Assembly: GCA_031431335.1 (NCBI GenBank)
Contig: JANPDG010000274.1
Coordinates: forward strand, 1-17,270
From: JAAFIP01 sp031431335
GTDB lineage: Bacteria > Pseudomonadota > Gammaproteobacteria > Burkholderiales > Burkholderiaceae_C
Length of the DNA stretch: 17,270 bases
Direction: 5' to 3'
Both the position numbers and the translations under genes were made by a program. Shown one piece after another: positions 7,889 to 14,485 of the stretch. Numbering within the stretch: the first letter of the stretch is position 1; each line of letters starts with the position of its first letter. The notes below the pieces were generated by a model. The model was not told the origin of the DNA. It did no database searches and saw nothing but the letters and a program-made list of their open reading frames with translations.

Positions 7889-7899
7889 CGCAAGCTGCG

Positions 7900-7929
7900 G
7901 CCAAACCCTTCGCAGTCAAAGGGTTTGGC
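7900..7929. repeat. 11-bp perfect inverted repeat (hairpin)
   Basis: GCCAAACCCTT (7900-7910) and AAGGGTTTGGC (7919-7929) form an eleven-base stem with an eight-base loop. Neither strand has a T-run after the stem, so it is not a standard Rho-independent terminator. Its role is unknown. Confidence 0.75.
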
Positions 7930-8077
7930 TTAAATACAACCACTTACGTATCTAAGCGTTTCGCTATTTGCAAGCGCATTAAGTTAGTGCGCGCACACTA
8001 TATGGATTGAATAGCTGATTTTGGTAGAATAAGCGTGTTAGTAATAGAGATTTCAGACATAAGGCGGGCCCTAAAAT

Positions 8078-8131
8078 CCACGATGTGAGACACCCACAGG
8101 CTGTCCACCGTTGATCCACAGCTCACCCACA
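8078..8131 (+). promoter_or_regulatory. Series of weak DnaA-box-like sites, partly 11-bp spaced
   Basis: CCAC cores of DnaA-box-like nonamers occur in the same orientation at 8078, 8094, 8105, 8116 and 8127, and the next is the perfect box core at 8150. Three successive steps fit one helical turn (8105 to 8116 to 8127, 11 bp each), and the step to 8150 is 23 bp. The best weak member, 8112-8120, differs from TTATCCACA at one base; 8123-8131 differs at two. Low-affinity helically phased sites are known from E. coli oriC. That DnaA binds here is an inference. Confidence 0.55.
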
Positions 8132-8144
8132 ACAAGCCCTCAGG

Positions 8145-8178
8145 CTTATCCACATAAATGTGGATAAGTTGTGTATAA
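8145..8178. promoter_or_regulatory. Cluster of three perfect DnaA boxes
   Basis: TTATCCACA (8146-8154, plus), TGTGGATAA (8159-8167, the same box on the minus strand) and TGTGTATAA (8170-8178, i.e. TTATACACA on minus) all fit TTATNCACA exactly. The first two form a perfect palindrome: CTTATCCACAT (8145-8155), two bases, ATGTGGATAAG (8158-8168). Three exact boxes in 34 bases are very unlikely by chance. The replication initiator DnaA is the expected binder. dnaA, dnaN and rpmH are not in the window, so this may be an accessory site (titration, DnaA reactivation or transcription control) rather than the main origin. Confidence 0.8.
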
Positions 8179-8184
8179 AATCCT

Positions 8185-8220
8185 GTTGCTAGGCGGCAAC
8201 GACTAAAATTTCATTATTTT
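8185..8220. other. GC hairpin followed by AT-rich tract next to the DnaA boxes
   Basis: GTTGC (8185-8189) pairs with GCAAC (8196-8200) around a GC-rich loop, followed by 8202-8220, of which only three bases are G or C. Order and polarity (DnaA boxes, GC-rich spacer, CTA, AT-rich) recall the basal unwinding arrangement of bacterial origins, but only a single DnaA-trio-like CTA is present. Confidence 0.35.
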
Positions 8221-8247
8221 GGACGTGTGCACGACGCGCTTTTTGCC

Positions 8248-8253
8248 TACAAT
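8248..8253 (+). promoter_or_regulatory. Candidate -10 element of the small-RNA promoter
   Basis: TACAAT, one mismatch from TATAAT, five bases before the first stem of the proposed small RNA. No good -35 hexamer lies 16-18 bases upstream (the TTGGAC at 8219 is 23 bases away), so the promoter call is tentative. Confidence 0.4.
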
Positions 8254-8257
8254 GAAA

Positions 8258-8328
8258 GTCCAACTATCGCAGTTGCCAAAGATTGTTGGTTTCTGGGCGC
8301 GTCACATTAAAGGACGCGCCCTTTTTTC
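8258..8328 (+). ncRNA. Probable small RNA of about 70 nt upstream of lepA
   Basis: Between a TACAAT box and a strong terminator lies a compact structured stretch. Hairpin 1 is CAACT (8261-8265) with AGTTG (8271-8275); hairpin 2 is CCAA (8276-8279) with TTGG (8286-8289); hairpin 3 is the terminator stem (8295-8321). An alternative pairing of CCAAC (8260-8264) with GTTGG (8285-8289) would replace the first two. No gene ends upstream on this strand, so the terminator needs its own transcript. Rfam has a Betaproteobacteria toxic small RNA family that I recall, without certainty, as three hairpins ending in a terminator; a match is a guess. The lepA start is 75 bases past the terminator. Confidence 0.6.
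8295..8327 (+). terminator. Rho-independent terminator of the small RNA
   Basis: A perfect nine-base GC-rich stem, GGGCGCGTC (8295-8303) with GACGCGCCC (8313-8321), a nine-base loop and six T's (8322-8327). It separates any upstream transcript from lepA. Confidence 0.9.
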
Positions 8329-8402
8329 TTGTGCAATCCATTTACAAAGTGACAACACCTTGTAGATCAAGCACTTATTGAATTTGTTTAAGAACTTTGT
8401 TG

Positions 8403-10220
8403 ATGAACCACATTCGTAATTTTTCGATCATTGCGCACATCGATCATGGCAAATCTACGCTCGCAGACAGACTGATTTCGCGCTGCGGTGGTTTAGAGGA
8501 GCGCGACATGAGCGCTCAGGTGCTCGACTCGATGGACATCGAGAAAGAGCGTGGGATAACTATCAAAGCACAGACTGCTGCGCTTCAATACAAAGCGCGT
8601 GACGGCAAGACCTACAACCTTAATTTGATCGACACACCGGGCCATGTGGACTTTAGTTATGAAGTCTCGCGCAGCTTGTCAGCATGCGAGGGCGCGCTAC
8701 TGGTGGTAGACGCATCCCAAGGGGTTGAAGCGCAAACCGTAGCCAACTGCTACACCGCACTCGACCTGGGTGTTGAAGTGATGTCGGTGCTCAACAAAAT
8801 GGATTTGGCCAGCGCCGACCCTGAGGCTGCGCGCAAAGAGATTGAAGACGTGATCGGCATCGATGCGAGCGATGCCATTCCATGCTCTGCCAAAACTGGC
8901 ATGGGCCTGGAAGAAATTTTAGAAGCCATAGTGGCCAAGGTGCCCGCTCCGCGCGGTAACCCCGACGGCCCGCTGCGCGCAATGATTGTGGACAGCTGGT
9001 TTGACACCTATGTCGGCGTGGTGATGTTGGTGCGCGTGGTGGACGGCCGCTTGTCCAAGGGCGACCGCTTTAAGCTGATGGCCAACGACCTACAGTACAA
9101 CGCGGACAGCGTGGGGGTGTTCACACCTGCCAACGAACCGCGCCAATCGCTAGAAGCGGGCGAAGTGGGCTACATCATTGCGGGTATCAAAGAACTCAAC
9201 GCCGCCAAAGTGGGTGACACGGTAACCCGCGTGGTGGCAGGTACGGGCGGGGCGGCAGCCACAGCCACAGTGCCGCTGCCCGGTTTTAAAGAAATTCAAC
9301 CCCAGGTGTTTGCGGGCCTGTACCCGACAGAGTCCAATCAATATGACGCGCTGCGCGACGCACTCACTAAGCTGCAACTCAACGACAGTTCGCTGCGCTT
9401 TGAGCCCGAGGTCAGTCAAGCGCTCGGCTTTGGCTTTCGCTGCGGCTTCTTGGGCCTGCTGCATATGGAGATTGTGCAAGAGCGCCTAGAGCGTGAGTTT
9501 GACCAAGATCTGATCACCACCGCGCCCAGCGTGGTTTACGAAGTGCTGACTGGCGGCAAAGAGCCACAAACTATCATGGTCGAAAACCCGTCCAAGATGC
9601 CCGAGGTCAGCGCGATAGCCGAAATCCGCGAGCCGATCGTTACCGTGCACTTGTACATGCCGCAAGAATATGTCGGCGCGGTGATGACGCTGGCTAATCA
9701 AAAGCGCGGTGTGCAGATGAACATGGCCTACAAAGGCCGCCAAGTGGTGTTGACCTACGAAATGCCGCTGGGCGAGATCGTGCTCGACTTTTTTGACAAG
9801 CTCAAGTCAGTCAGCCGTGGCTACGCATCAATGGACTATGAGTTCAAAGAATACCGAGCCTCTGACGTGGTGAAGGTTGATATTTTGCTCAACGGCGAAA
9901 AGGTCGACGCGCTGTCCATCATCGTGCACCGCGCCCAGTCCATCTACCGCAGCCGCGCCGTGGTGGCGAAAATGCGCGAGATTATCAGCCGCCAAATGTA
10001 TGACGTGGCGATCCAAGCGGCCATTGGCGCCAACATCATCGCCCGTGAGACAATTAAAGCCTTGCGCAAAAACGTGCTGGCCAAATGCTACGGCGGCGAC
10101 ATTACCCGCAAGAAGAAGCTCTTGGAGAAACAAAAGGCCGGTAAAAAGCGCATGAAGCAGATCGGCAGTGTAGAAGTGCCGCAAGAGGCGTTTTTAGCGA
10201 TCCTGCAGGTTGAAGACTAA
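8403..10220 (+). CDS. lepA: Elongation factor 4 (LepA), ribosomal back-translocase GTPase
   Basis: A 605-residue translational GTPase that binds the ribosome and acts on stalled or wrongly translocated complexes. G-motifs are visible: AHIDHGKS (11-18), DTPGH (77-81) and NKMD (131-134). The C-terminal LepA-specific domain ends with ITRKKKLLEKQKAGKKRMKQIGSVEVPQEAFLAIL, the family signature. The ATG at 8403 gives the canonical MNHIRNFSIIAHIDHGKS; two TTG codons just upstream are less likely starts. No strong ribosome site is seen, only AAGAA about eight bases away. The gene lies 75 bases after the small-RNA terminator and 54 bases before lepB, the usual lepA-lepB pair of proteobacteria. Length and motifs are complete. 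Confidence 0.98.
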   Translation: MNHIRNFSIIAHIDHGKSTLADRLISRCGGLEERDMSAQVLDSMDIEKERGITIKAQTAALQYKARDGKTYNLNLIDTPGHVDFSYEVSRSLSACEGALLVVDASQGVEAQTVANCYTALDLGVEVMSVLNKMDLASADPEAARKEIEDVIGIDASDAIPCSAKTGMGLEEILEAIVAKVPAPRGNPDGPLRAMIVDSWFDTYVGVVMLVRVVDGRLSKGDRFKLMANDLQYNADSVGVFTPANEPRQSLEAGEVGYIIAGIKELNAAKVGDTVTRVVAGTGGAAATATVPLPGFKEIQPQVFAGLYPTESNQYDALRDALTKLQLNDSSLRFEPEVSQALGFGFRCGFLGLLHMEIVQERLEREFDQDLITTAPSVVYEVLTGGKEPQTIMVENPSKMPEVSAIAEIREPIVTVHLYMPQEYVGAVMTLANQKRGVQMNMAYKGRQVVLTYEMPLGEIVLDFFDKLKSVSRGYASMDYEFKEYRASDVVKVDILLNGEKVDALSIIVHRAQSIYRSRAVVAKMREIISRQMYDVAIQAAIGANIIARETIKALRKNVLAKCYGGDITRKKKLLEKQKAGKKRMKQIGSVEVPQEAFLAILQVED

Positions 10221-10274
10221 GCGCTTGTATAAAGCCCTTACACTGGGCCAATACTAATATAGGGTGAAGAATTG

Positions 10275-11273
10275 ATGTTGAACTTGATGCCCGCGCTGAC
10301 TGGCGCGGTTTTGGCGGCGTTTGTAGGCTATGCGGCTGCGTGGTACTTTGGCAAGGTAGACGGCAATTTTTCATTGCTGCTCTTCATGGCCGTAGTGGTG
10401 ACCGGTATTTACTGGCTGTCCGAGCGCTTCTACTTTCTGCCCGGCCGCGTTAAAGCCGCAGCCGAACTGGCCGCTAACAGCACTGCACGCCAAGCCGAGC
10501 TGGCCAAAATGGGCATTGCTAAAACTGAAGTCCACGGTCAAGAGATGAATGAGGCCCAAGGCAAGCTGCTGATGCAGCCATGGTGGCTGGACTGGACCGC
10601 AGGCTTGTTCCCAGTGATCATCATCGTATTTTTGCTGCGTTCATTCTTATTTGAGCCCTTCAAAATCCCGTCTGGCTCGATGATCCCCACCCTCTGGGTG
10701 GGCGACTTAATTCTGGTCAATAAATTCACCTACGGCGTGCGCCTGCCTGTGATCAACACCAAAGTCATCCAGGTGAATAACCCGCAGCGCGGCGATGTGA
10801 TGGTGTTTCGCTACCCGCCCCAGCCTAATTTTGACTACATCAAGCGCGTGATTGGCGTGCCGGGCGACGAGGTGAGCTATTTGAACAAAAAACTCACCAT
10901 TAACGGTAAGCCTTTGTCCAAAGACGTGCTCCCTGACTTTTTAGAAGAAGACACCCTGCGCTATAGCAAACAGTTTGAAGAAGCGGTGATGTCAGACAAG
11001 GGCGAAGTCAAGCACAGGCTGCTTAACGACGAAAACCGGCCAGCGTTCATTCCCGGTGCCGAGGACTTTCCTAATAAGCAAAACTGCCTCTACAGCGCCG
11101 AAGGCGTGGTGTGTAAGGTGCCTGAAGGCCATTACTTTATGATGGGCGATAACCGCGATAATTCACTCGATTCCCGCTACTGGGGCTTTGTTCCTGACAA
11201 AAATATTGTCGGTAGGGCCTTTTTTGTGTGGATGAATTTTGGTAACCTTAAGCGCATTGGCGCATTTCAATAA
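10275..11273 (+). CDS. lepB: Signal peptidase I
   Basis: Inner-membrane serine protease that removes signal peptides from exported proteins; 332 residues, typical for betaproteobacteria. Two N-terminal hydrophobic segments (about 7-24 and 32-48) precede a third (about 109-124) just before the catalytic domain. The catalytic Ser135 is in IPSGSMIPTL and the general base Lys190 in DYIKRVIGVPGDEV. The conserved GDNRDNSLDSRYWGFV box is near the C-terminus. The ATG at 10275 is preceded by an AGGGTGAAG stretch; the TTG one codon upstream is unlikely. It follows lepA by 54 bases and precedes the DUF4845 gene by 16, so these form one operon. Confidence 0.97.
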   Translation: MLNLMPALTGAVLAAFVGYAAAWYFGKVDGNFSLLLFMAVVVTGIYWLSERFYFLPGRVKAAAELAANSTARQAELAKMGIAKTEVHGQEMNEAQGKLLMQPWWLDWTAGLFPVIIIVFLLRSFLFEPFKIPSGSMIPTLWVGDLILVNKFTYGVRLPVINTKVIQVNNPQRGDVMVFRYPPQPNFDYIKRVIGVPGDEVSYLNKKLTINGKPLSKDVLPDFLEEDTLRYSKQFEEAVMSDKGEVKHRLLNDENRPAFIPGAEDFPNKQNCLYSAEGVVCKVPEGHYFMMGDNRDNSLDSRYWGFVPDKNIVGRAFFVWMNFGNLKRIGAFQ

Positions 11274-11289
11274 TCTTGGGAGACATCGT

Positions 11290-11652
11290 ATGAAGTCTGT
11301 GACTCTGAAATCTAAGCAACGCGGCATTTCGTTTTTTGGCCTCGTGTTTGTGGGCGCCACTCTGGCATTCTTGGGTGTCATCGGAGCGCAGGTAGCGCCC
11401 ACGCTGATTGAATACCAAGCCATCAACAAAGCCGCTAAAAAATCCGCTGCCGAAGGCAGTACGCCTGCTGATGTGCGCCGCATATTTGAAAGTGCAGCCG
11501 CGATTGACGACTTCAAAGCCGTCACTGGAAAAGACCTTGATGTGGGCAAAGAAGGCGACAAAGTCACCGTGAAGTTTGCATATAACAAAGAAATTCACTT
11601 GGGCGGCCCCGCCTACCTGCTGCTCAAGTACTCTGGCGGCTCGGTTAAATAG
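11290..11652 (+). CDS. DUF4845 single-pass membrane protein
   Basis: A 120-residue protein with one hydrophobic segment near the N-terminus (about residues 12-34, beginning QRGISFFGLVFVGATLAF), then a small soluble domain. The N-terminus resembles a type IV prepilin start, but the Gly-Ile-Ser-Phe-Phe sequence lacks the canonical Glu at position 5, so processing by prepilin peptidase is doubtful. DUF4845 proteins are regularly found between lepB and rnc in betaproteobacteria, as here; their function is unknown. The start at 11290 is supported by GGGAG seven bases upstream; a longer frame from 11239 would overlap lepB. The likely location is the inner membrane with a periplasmic C-terminus. Confidence 0.88.
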   Translation: MKSVTLKSKQRGISFFGLVFVGATLAFLGVIGAQVAPTLIEYQAINKAAKKSAAEGSTPADVRRIFESAAAIDDFKAVTGKDLDVGKEGDKVTVKFAYNKEIHLGGPAYLLLKYSGGSVK

Positions 11653-11666
11653 TTGCCTGGCATTTA

Positions 11667-11679
11667 AAGCGAATCGCTT
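11667..11679. repeat. Dyad covering the rnc start region
   Basis: AAGCGA (11667-11672) and TCGCTT (11674-11679) are perfectly complementary about base 11673. In RNA this allows a five-base stem with an AAT loop that includes the first two bases of the proposed TTG start. It could mask initiation of rnc; no experimental evidence can be read here. Confidence 0.45.
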
Positions 11680-12370
11680 GGACAGCACTGCCCCTTTATC
11701 CCATGCCGCGCTCCAGCAGCGCATAGCGCACCAGTTTAAAAACGGTGCCCTGCTGGCCCGCGCGCTCACGCACCGCAGCTTTTGCAGCGACCACAACGAG
11801 CGTCTAGAATTTTTAGGCGACTCGGTGCTCAACTTGGCCGTCTCAGGCATGCTCTACCAAGCGCTAGAAACCTTGCCTGAAGGCGAGCTCTCCCGCGTGC
11901 GTGCTAACCTGGTTAAGCAAGACACTTTGCATGAGCTGGCTGTGGAGATGGGCCTGACCGGGCTGGTGCGCTTGGGTGAGGGCGAGCTGCGCTCAGGCGG
12001 ACAAAAGCGCCCATCCATTTTGGCTGATGCCCTGGAGGCGCTCATCGGTGCGGTGTATATCGATGCAGGCTTTGAAGTGGCGGCAGCCTTGGTGCGCCGT
12101 TTGTTTGAAAAAGTGCAAATCAATCCGCAAATGCAGGCTGCTGCCAAAGACCCGAAAACAGAGCTGCAAGAATGGCTGCAAGGCCGCAAAATGAACCTGC
12201 CTGCCTACACCGTGGTGGGCACGACAGGTGCGGCGCACAAACAAACCTTTGAGGTCGAATGCGTGATCATTGAGCTGGGCCGCAGCGAACGCGGCTTAGG
12301 TGGCTCGCGCCGCGCAGCCGAGCAAGCAGCTGCGACTGCCCTGCTGGTAAGCCTGCGCAAGGCCTCCTGA
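11678..12370 (+). CDS. rnc: Ribonuclease III
   Basis: Double-strand-specific endoribonuclease for rRNA and mRNA processing, 230 residues. The signature HNERLEFLGD is at 39-48, with Asp48 as a metal/catalytic residue and Glu120 (ALEALIGA) as the second. The double-stranded RNA binding domain covers about 158-227, with DPKTELQEWLQ at its start and GLGGSRRAAEQAAA at its end. The start is chosen as TTG at 11678, giving the usual N-terminus and length. The frame is open further upstream, but ATG 11576 would lie 77 bases inside the DUF4845 gene. Only a weak AAAGCGAA ribosome site precedes it. The gap to the DUF4845 stop is 25 bases, and era follows after 108. Confidence 0.95.
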   Translation: MDSTAPLSHAALQQRIAHQFKNGALLARALTHRSFCSDHNERLEFLGDSVLNLAVSGMLYQALETLPEGELSRVRANLVKQDTLHELAVEMGLTGLVRLGEGELRSGGQKRPSILADALEALIGAVYIDAGFEVAAALVRRLFEKVQINPQMQAAAKDPKTELQEWLQGRKMNLPAYTVVGTTGAAHKQTFEVECVIIELGRSERGLGGSRRAAEQAAATALLVSLRKAS

Positions 12371-12478
12371 CACTTGCATACTAGATTTCTATCGCCCTAC
12401 GCGGGGTGAACGGTGCATACTGAGTGCGCGCGACCAACCGATTTGATTTTTACCCATTTACTTTCTAAGCTCCACGCT

Positions 12479-13588
12479 ATGGCATCTACTACACCTTCTT
12501 CTCCTTCTGCTCCCAAGTCGGTTGCCAAGCCTAAAACTGCGCCTGCCAAAAAGCCAGTCAAGGCCGCACCTTGCGTTGATCGAGTCGCCCCTGTCCCCGC
12601 GCCTGACAATTCGCTGCTCGAAGATTTTTTCAAAAAAACCAAAACTCCTGATGCCAACTCAGCCGTTGCTGACAGCGCGGCCCCTAGCCAAGGCCCCCAG
12701 CGCTGCGGCCTGATTGCGATCGTCGGCAAGCCTAACGTCGGCAAGTCCACATTGCTCAACGCCTTGGTAGGCCAAAAAATCTCTATCACCTCGCGCAAAG
12801 CCCAAACCACACGCCACCGCATTTTGGGCATTCGCACCCAAGGCACGGCGCAGTGCGTGTTTGCCGACACACCAGGGTTTCAAACCATTCACAGCAACGC
12901 ACTGAATAAGTCGCTCAACAAAACTGTCAGCGGCACGGTCAGCGGTGTCGACCTGGTGCTGCTGGTGGTGGAGGCGGGCAGCTTTCGGCCTGCAGACGAG
13001 AAGGTGCTCAAGCTCTTGGCATCCAATGCCAAAGTGATTTTGATTGCCAATAAATACGACACCTACCACCGCCGCGCTGATGTAGCGCCTTGGCTGCAAG
13101 AGATGCAGGCCCAGTACAACTACGCCGAAATCATCCCCATGTCGGCCAAAAATGCCAAAGACATTGAGCGCCTGCTGGCGGTGTGCGAAAGATATCTGCC
13201 CGAGCAGCCGTGGATCTACGCCGAAGACGAGCTGACCGACCGCAGCGAGAAGTTTATGGCCGCTGAGATGGTGCGCGAAAAGCTGTTTCGCCTCACAGGC
13301 GACGAGCTGCCTTACACCAGCACCGTAGTGATTGACCAGTTTAGCGAGGAGCCTGGCAAAACCGCCAAGCGCCTCGTGCGCATTGCCGCCTCCATCGTAG
13401 TGGAGCGCGATGGCCACAAAGCCATGGTTATAGGCGAGGGTGGCGAACGCTTAAAGCGCATCGGCATGGAAGCGCGTATTGAGCTAGAAAAGCTGATGGA
13501 CGCCAAAGTGTTTTTGGAGCTGTGGGTCAAAGTCAAGAGCGGTTGGGCTGACAACGCAGTGCATTTAAAGTCGTATGGCTACGAATAA
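12479..13588 (+). CDS. era: GTPase Era with a long N-terminal extension
   Basis: Ribosome-assembly GTPase that binds the 3' end of 16S rRNA, 369 residues. The GTPase domain starts at about residue 76: G1 is GKPNVGKS (83-90), switch I has ISITSRKAQTTRHR, G3 is DTPG, G4 is NKYD in place of the usual NKxD with Val/Thr, and G5 is SAKN. The KH domain at the C-terminus has IGEGGERLKRI. Compared with the 301-residue E. coli protein there is an extra N-terminus of about 75 residues rich in Ala, Pro, Lys and Ser. The ATG at 12479 is the only sensible start, as no other start codon lies before the domain except an upstream GTG at 12413. Confidence 0.96.
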   Translation: MASTTPSSPSAPKSVAKPKTAPAKKPVKAAPCVDRVAPVPAPDNSLLEDFFKKTKTPDANSAVADSAAPSQGPQRCGLIAIVGKPNVGKSTLLNALVGQKISITSRKAQTTRHRILGIRTQGTAQCVFADTPGFQTIHSNALNKSLNKTVSGTVSGVDLVLLVVEAGSFRPADEKVLKLLASNAKVILIANKYDTYHRRADVAPWLQEMQAQYNYAEIIPMSAKNAKDIERLLAVCERYLPEQPWIYAEDELTDRSEKFMAAEMVREKLFRLTGDELPYTSTVVIDQFSEEPGKTAKRLVRIAASIVVERDGHKAMVIGEGGERLKRIGMEARIELEKLMDAKVFLELWVKVKSGWADNAVHLKSYGYE

Positions 13589-13625
13589 GCTGCGCATATT
13601 CAAATACCCAGTTTAGTGAAGTTTT

Positions 13626-13678
13626 TAAGCAGTTTTCCGACGTGGATATTCAATAGTTTGCTATGAAAAAAATAGTAA
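13626..13678 (+). repeat. Dispersed repeat, copy B, running into recO
   Basis: Matches 4236-4288 at 48 of 53 positions, including a 32-base identical core (13633-13664). The core covers the first two bases of the recO ATG; the third base differs from copy A, where the triplet is ATA. The repeat also encodes the first five residues of RecO. Confidence 0.9.
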
Positions 13679-14421
13679 ATGAACCTGCATTTGTGCTGCA
13701 CCGCTACGACTGGAGCGAGTCGTCGCTGATCTTAGAAGTGTTTACCAAGCACTACGGTCGCATCGCGCTGGTGGCCAAAGGCGTCAAGCGGCCTAGCTCG
13801 CAGTTTCGCCCTATCTTGCTGCCGCTGCAGCCACTGCACATTGCCTTTGGTGGCGACGCCGAGGTGCAAACCTTAAAAGGCGCTGAGTGGATGGGCGGCC
13901 TGACCATGCCCAGCGGCGACGCGCTGCTCTCAGGCTACTACGTTAACGAGCTTGTGCTCAAGCTGCTAGCGCGCGACGACCCGCATGAAGCGCTGTTTGA
14001 CGCTTATGCTGCTGTAACCCAGCTGCTGCGCGAGCCCACGCTGGCCGACAGCGCGCTGCGTGCCTTTGAGCTGCTGGTGCTGCGCGAGATTGGTCTGCTG
14101 CCCTCACTGGACGTGGCGAGCCTCACACTGCAGTCGCTTGACACCAGCACCGCCTACACCCTGCTGCCCGAAGCCGGCCTGCGGGCCGTGCGCGCAGACG
14201 ACACTGACGAGCGCGCCGCGCTGCCCGCCGTTGCCTGGCTGGCCCTGCAAACCGCGCTGCACGACGCTGCCCCGCTGCACGCCCTGCGCGGCGTGTGCGC
14301 AGCCCTGAGCGCGCCCGACAAATCCTCACTCAAAACCCAATTGCGCAGCTTGCTACACTACCACTGCGGCGGCAAAACACTGCGCACCCGCCAAATGATG
14401 ATGGATGTTCAAGCTCTTTAA
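13663..14421 (+). CDS. recO: DNA repair protein RecO
   Basis: RecF-pathway mediator that helps load RecA on SSB-coated DNA, 252 residues. The N-terminal OB-fold shows PAFVLHRYDWSESSLILEVF and GRIALVAKGVKRPSS, matching the family start. The helical C-terminal part ends with LRSLLHYHCGGKTLRTRQMM, typical of RecO; no cysteine zinc cluster is seen. The only usable start is ATG 13663: an in-frame TAG lies seven bases upstream (13654-13656). The start codon and residues 1-5 (MKKIV) come from a dispersed repeat, and no Shine-Dalgarno sequence is visible before it. The native N-terminus may have been replaced by the repeat. It lies 74 bases after era and 64 before pdxJ. Confidence 0.95.
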   Translation: MKKIVNEPAFVLHRYDWSESSLILEVFTKHYGRIALVAKGVKRPSSQFRPILLPLQPLHIAFGGDAEVQTLKGAEWMGGLTMPSGDALLSGYYVNELVLKLLARDDPHEALFDAYAAVTQLLREPTLADSALRAFELLVLREIGLLPSLDVASLTLQSLDTSTAYTLLPEAGLRAVRADDTDERAALPAVAWLALQTALHDAAPLHALRGVCAALSAPDKSSLKTQLRSLLHYHCGGKTLRTRQMMMDVQAL

Positions 14422-14485
14422 CCCCTTGCGCACCAAGAGCACATTTACAGCGCACCCACATTGCACACTTAGCCGGATTCACACC

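Larger units (their letters stand above)
7762..8402. other. Long divergent intergenic region with DnaA sites and a small-RNA gene
   Basis: About 640 bases without a convincing protein gene, between the minus-strand S1C-like gene and lepA. From left to right it holds three inverted repeats (7846-7929), an AT-rich stretch without clear signals (about 7930-8060), a group of weak and strong DnaA boxes (8078-8178), a GC hairpin and AT-rich tract (8185-8220), a probable small-RNA gene with terminator (8248-8327), and a 75-base leader before lepA. That leader includes a sequence resembling an IHF site (8365-8377, one mismatch to WATCAANNNNTTR). No tRNA or known riboswitch was recognised. Confidence 0.8.

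Noticed and set aside
7762..7893. N-terminal extension of the S1C-like gene
   Set aside because: It would bury the signal peptide and reads through the inverted repeats; the start at 7761 has GGAG.
8219..8264. TTGGAC/GTCCAA inverted repeat flanking the small-RNA promoter
   Set aside because: Six-base arms 33 bases apart are expected by chance, and the first would be a -35 element too far from the -10.
8252..8365. Small ORF of 37 codons starting with ATG inside the small-RNA region
   Set aside because: The ATG overlaps the proposed -10 element, there is no ribosome site, and the frame runs through the strong terminator.
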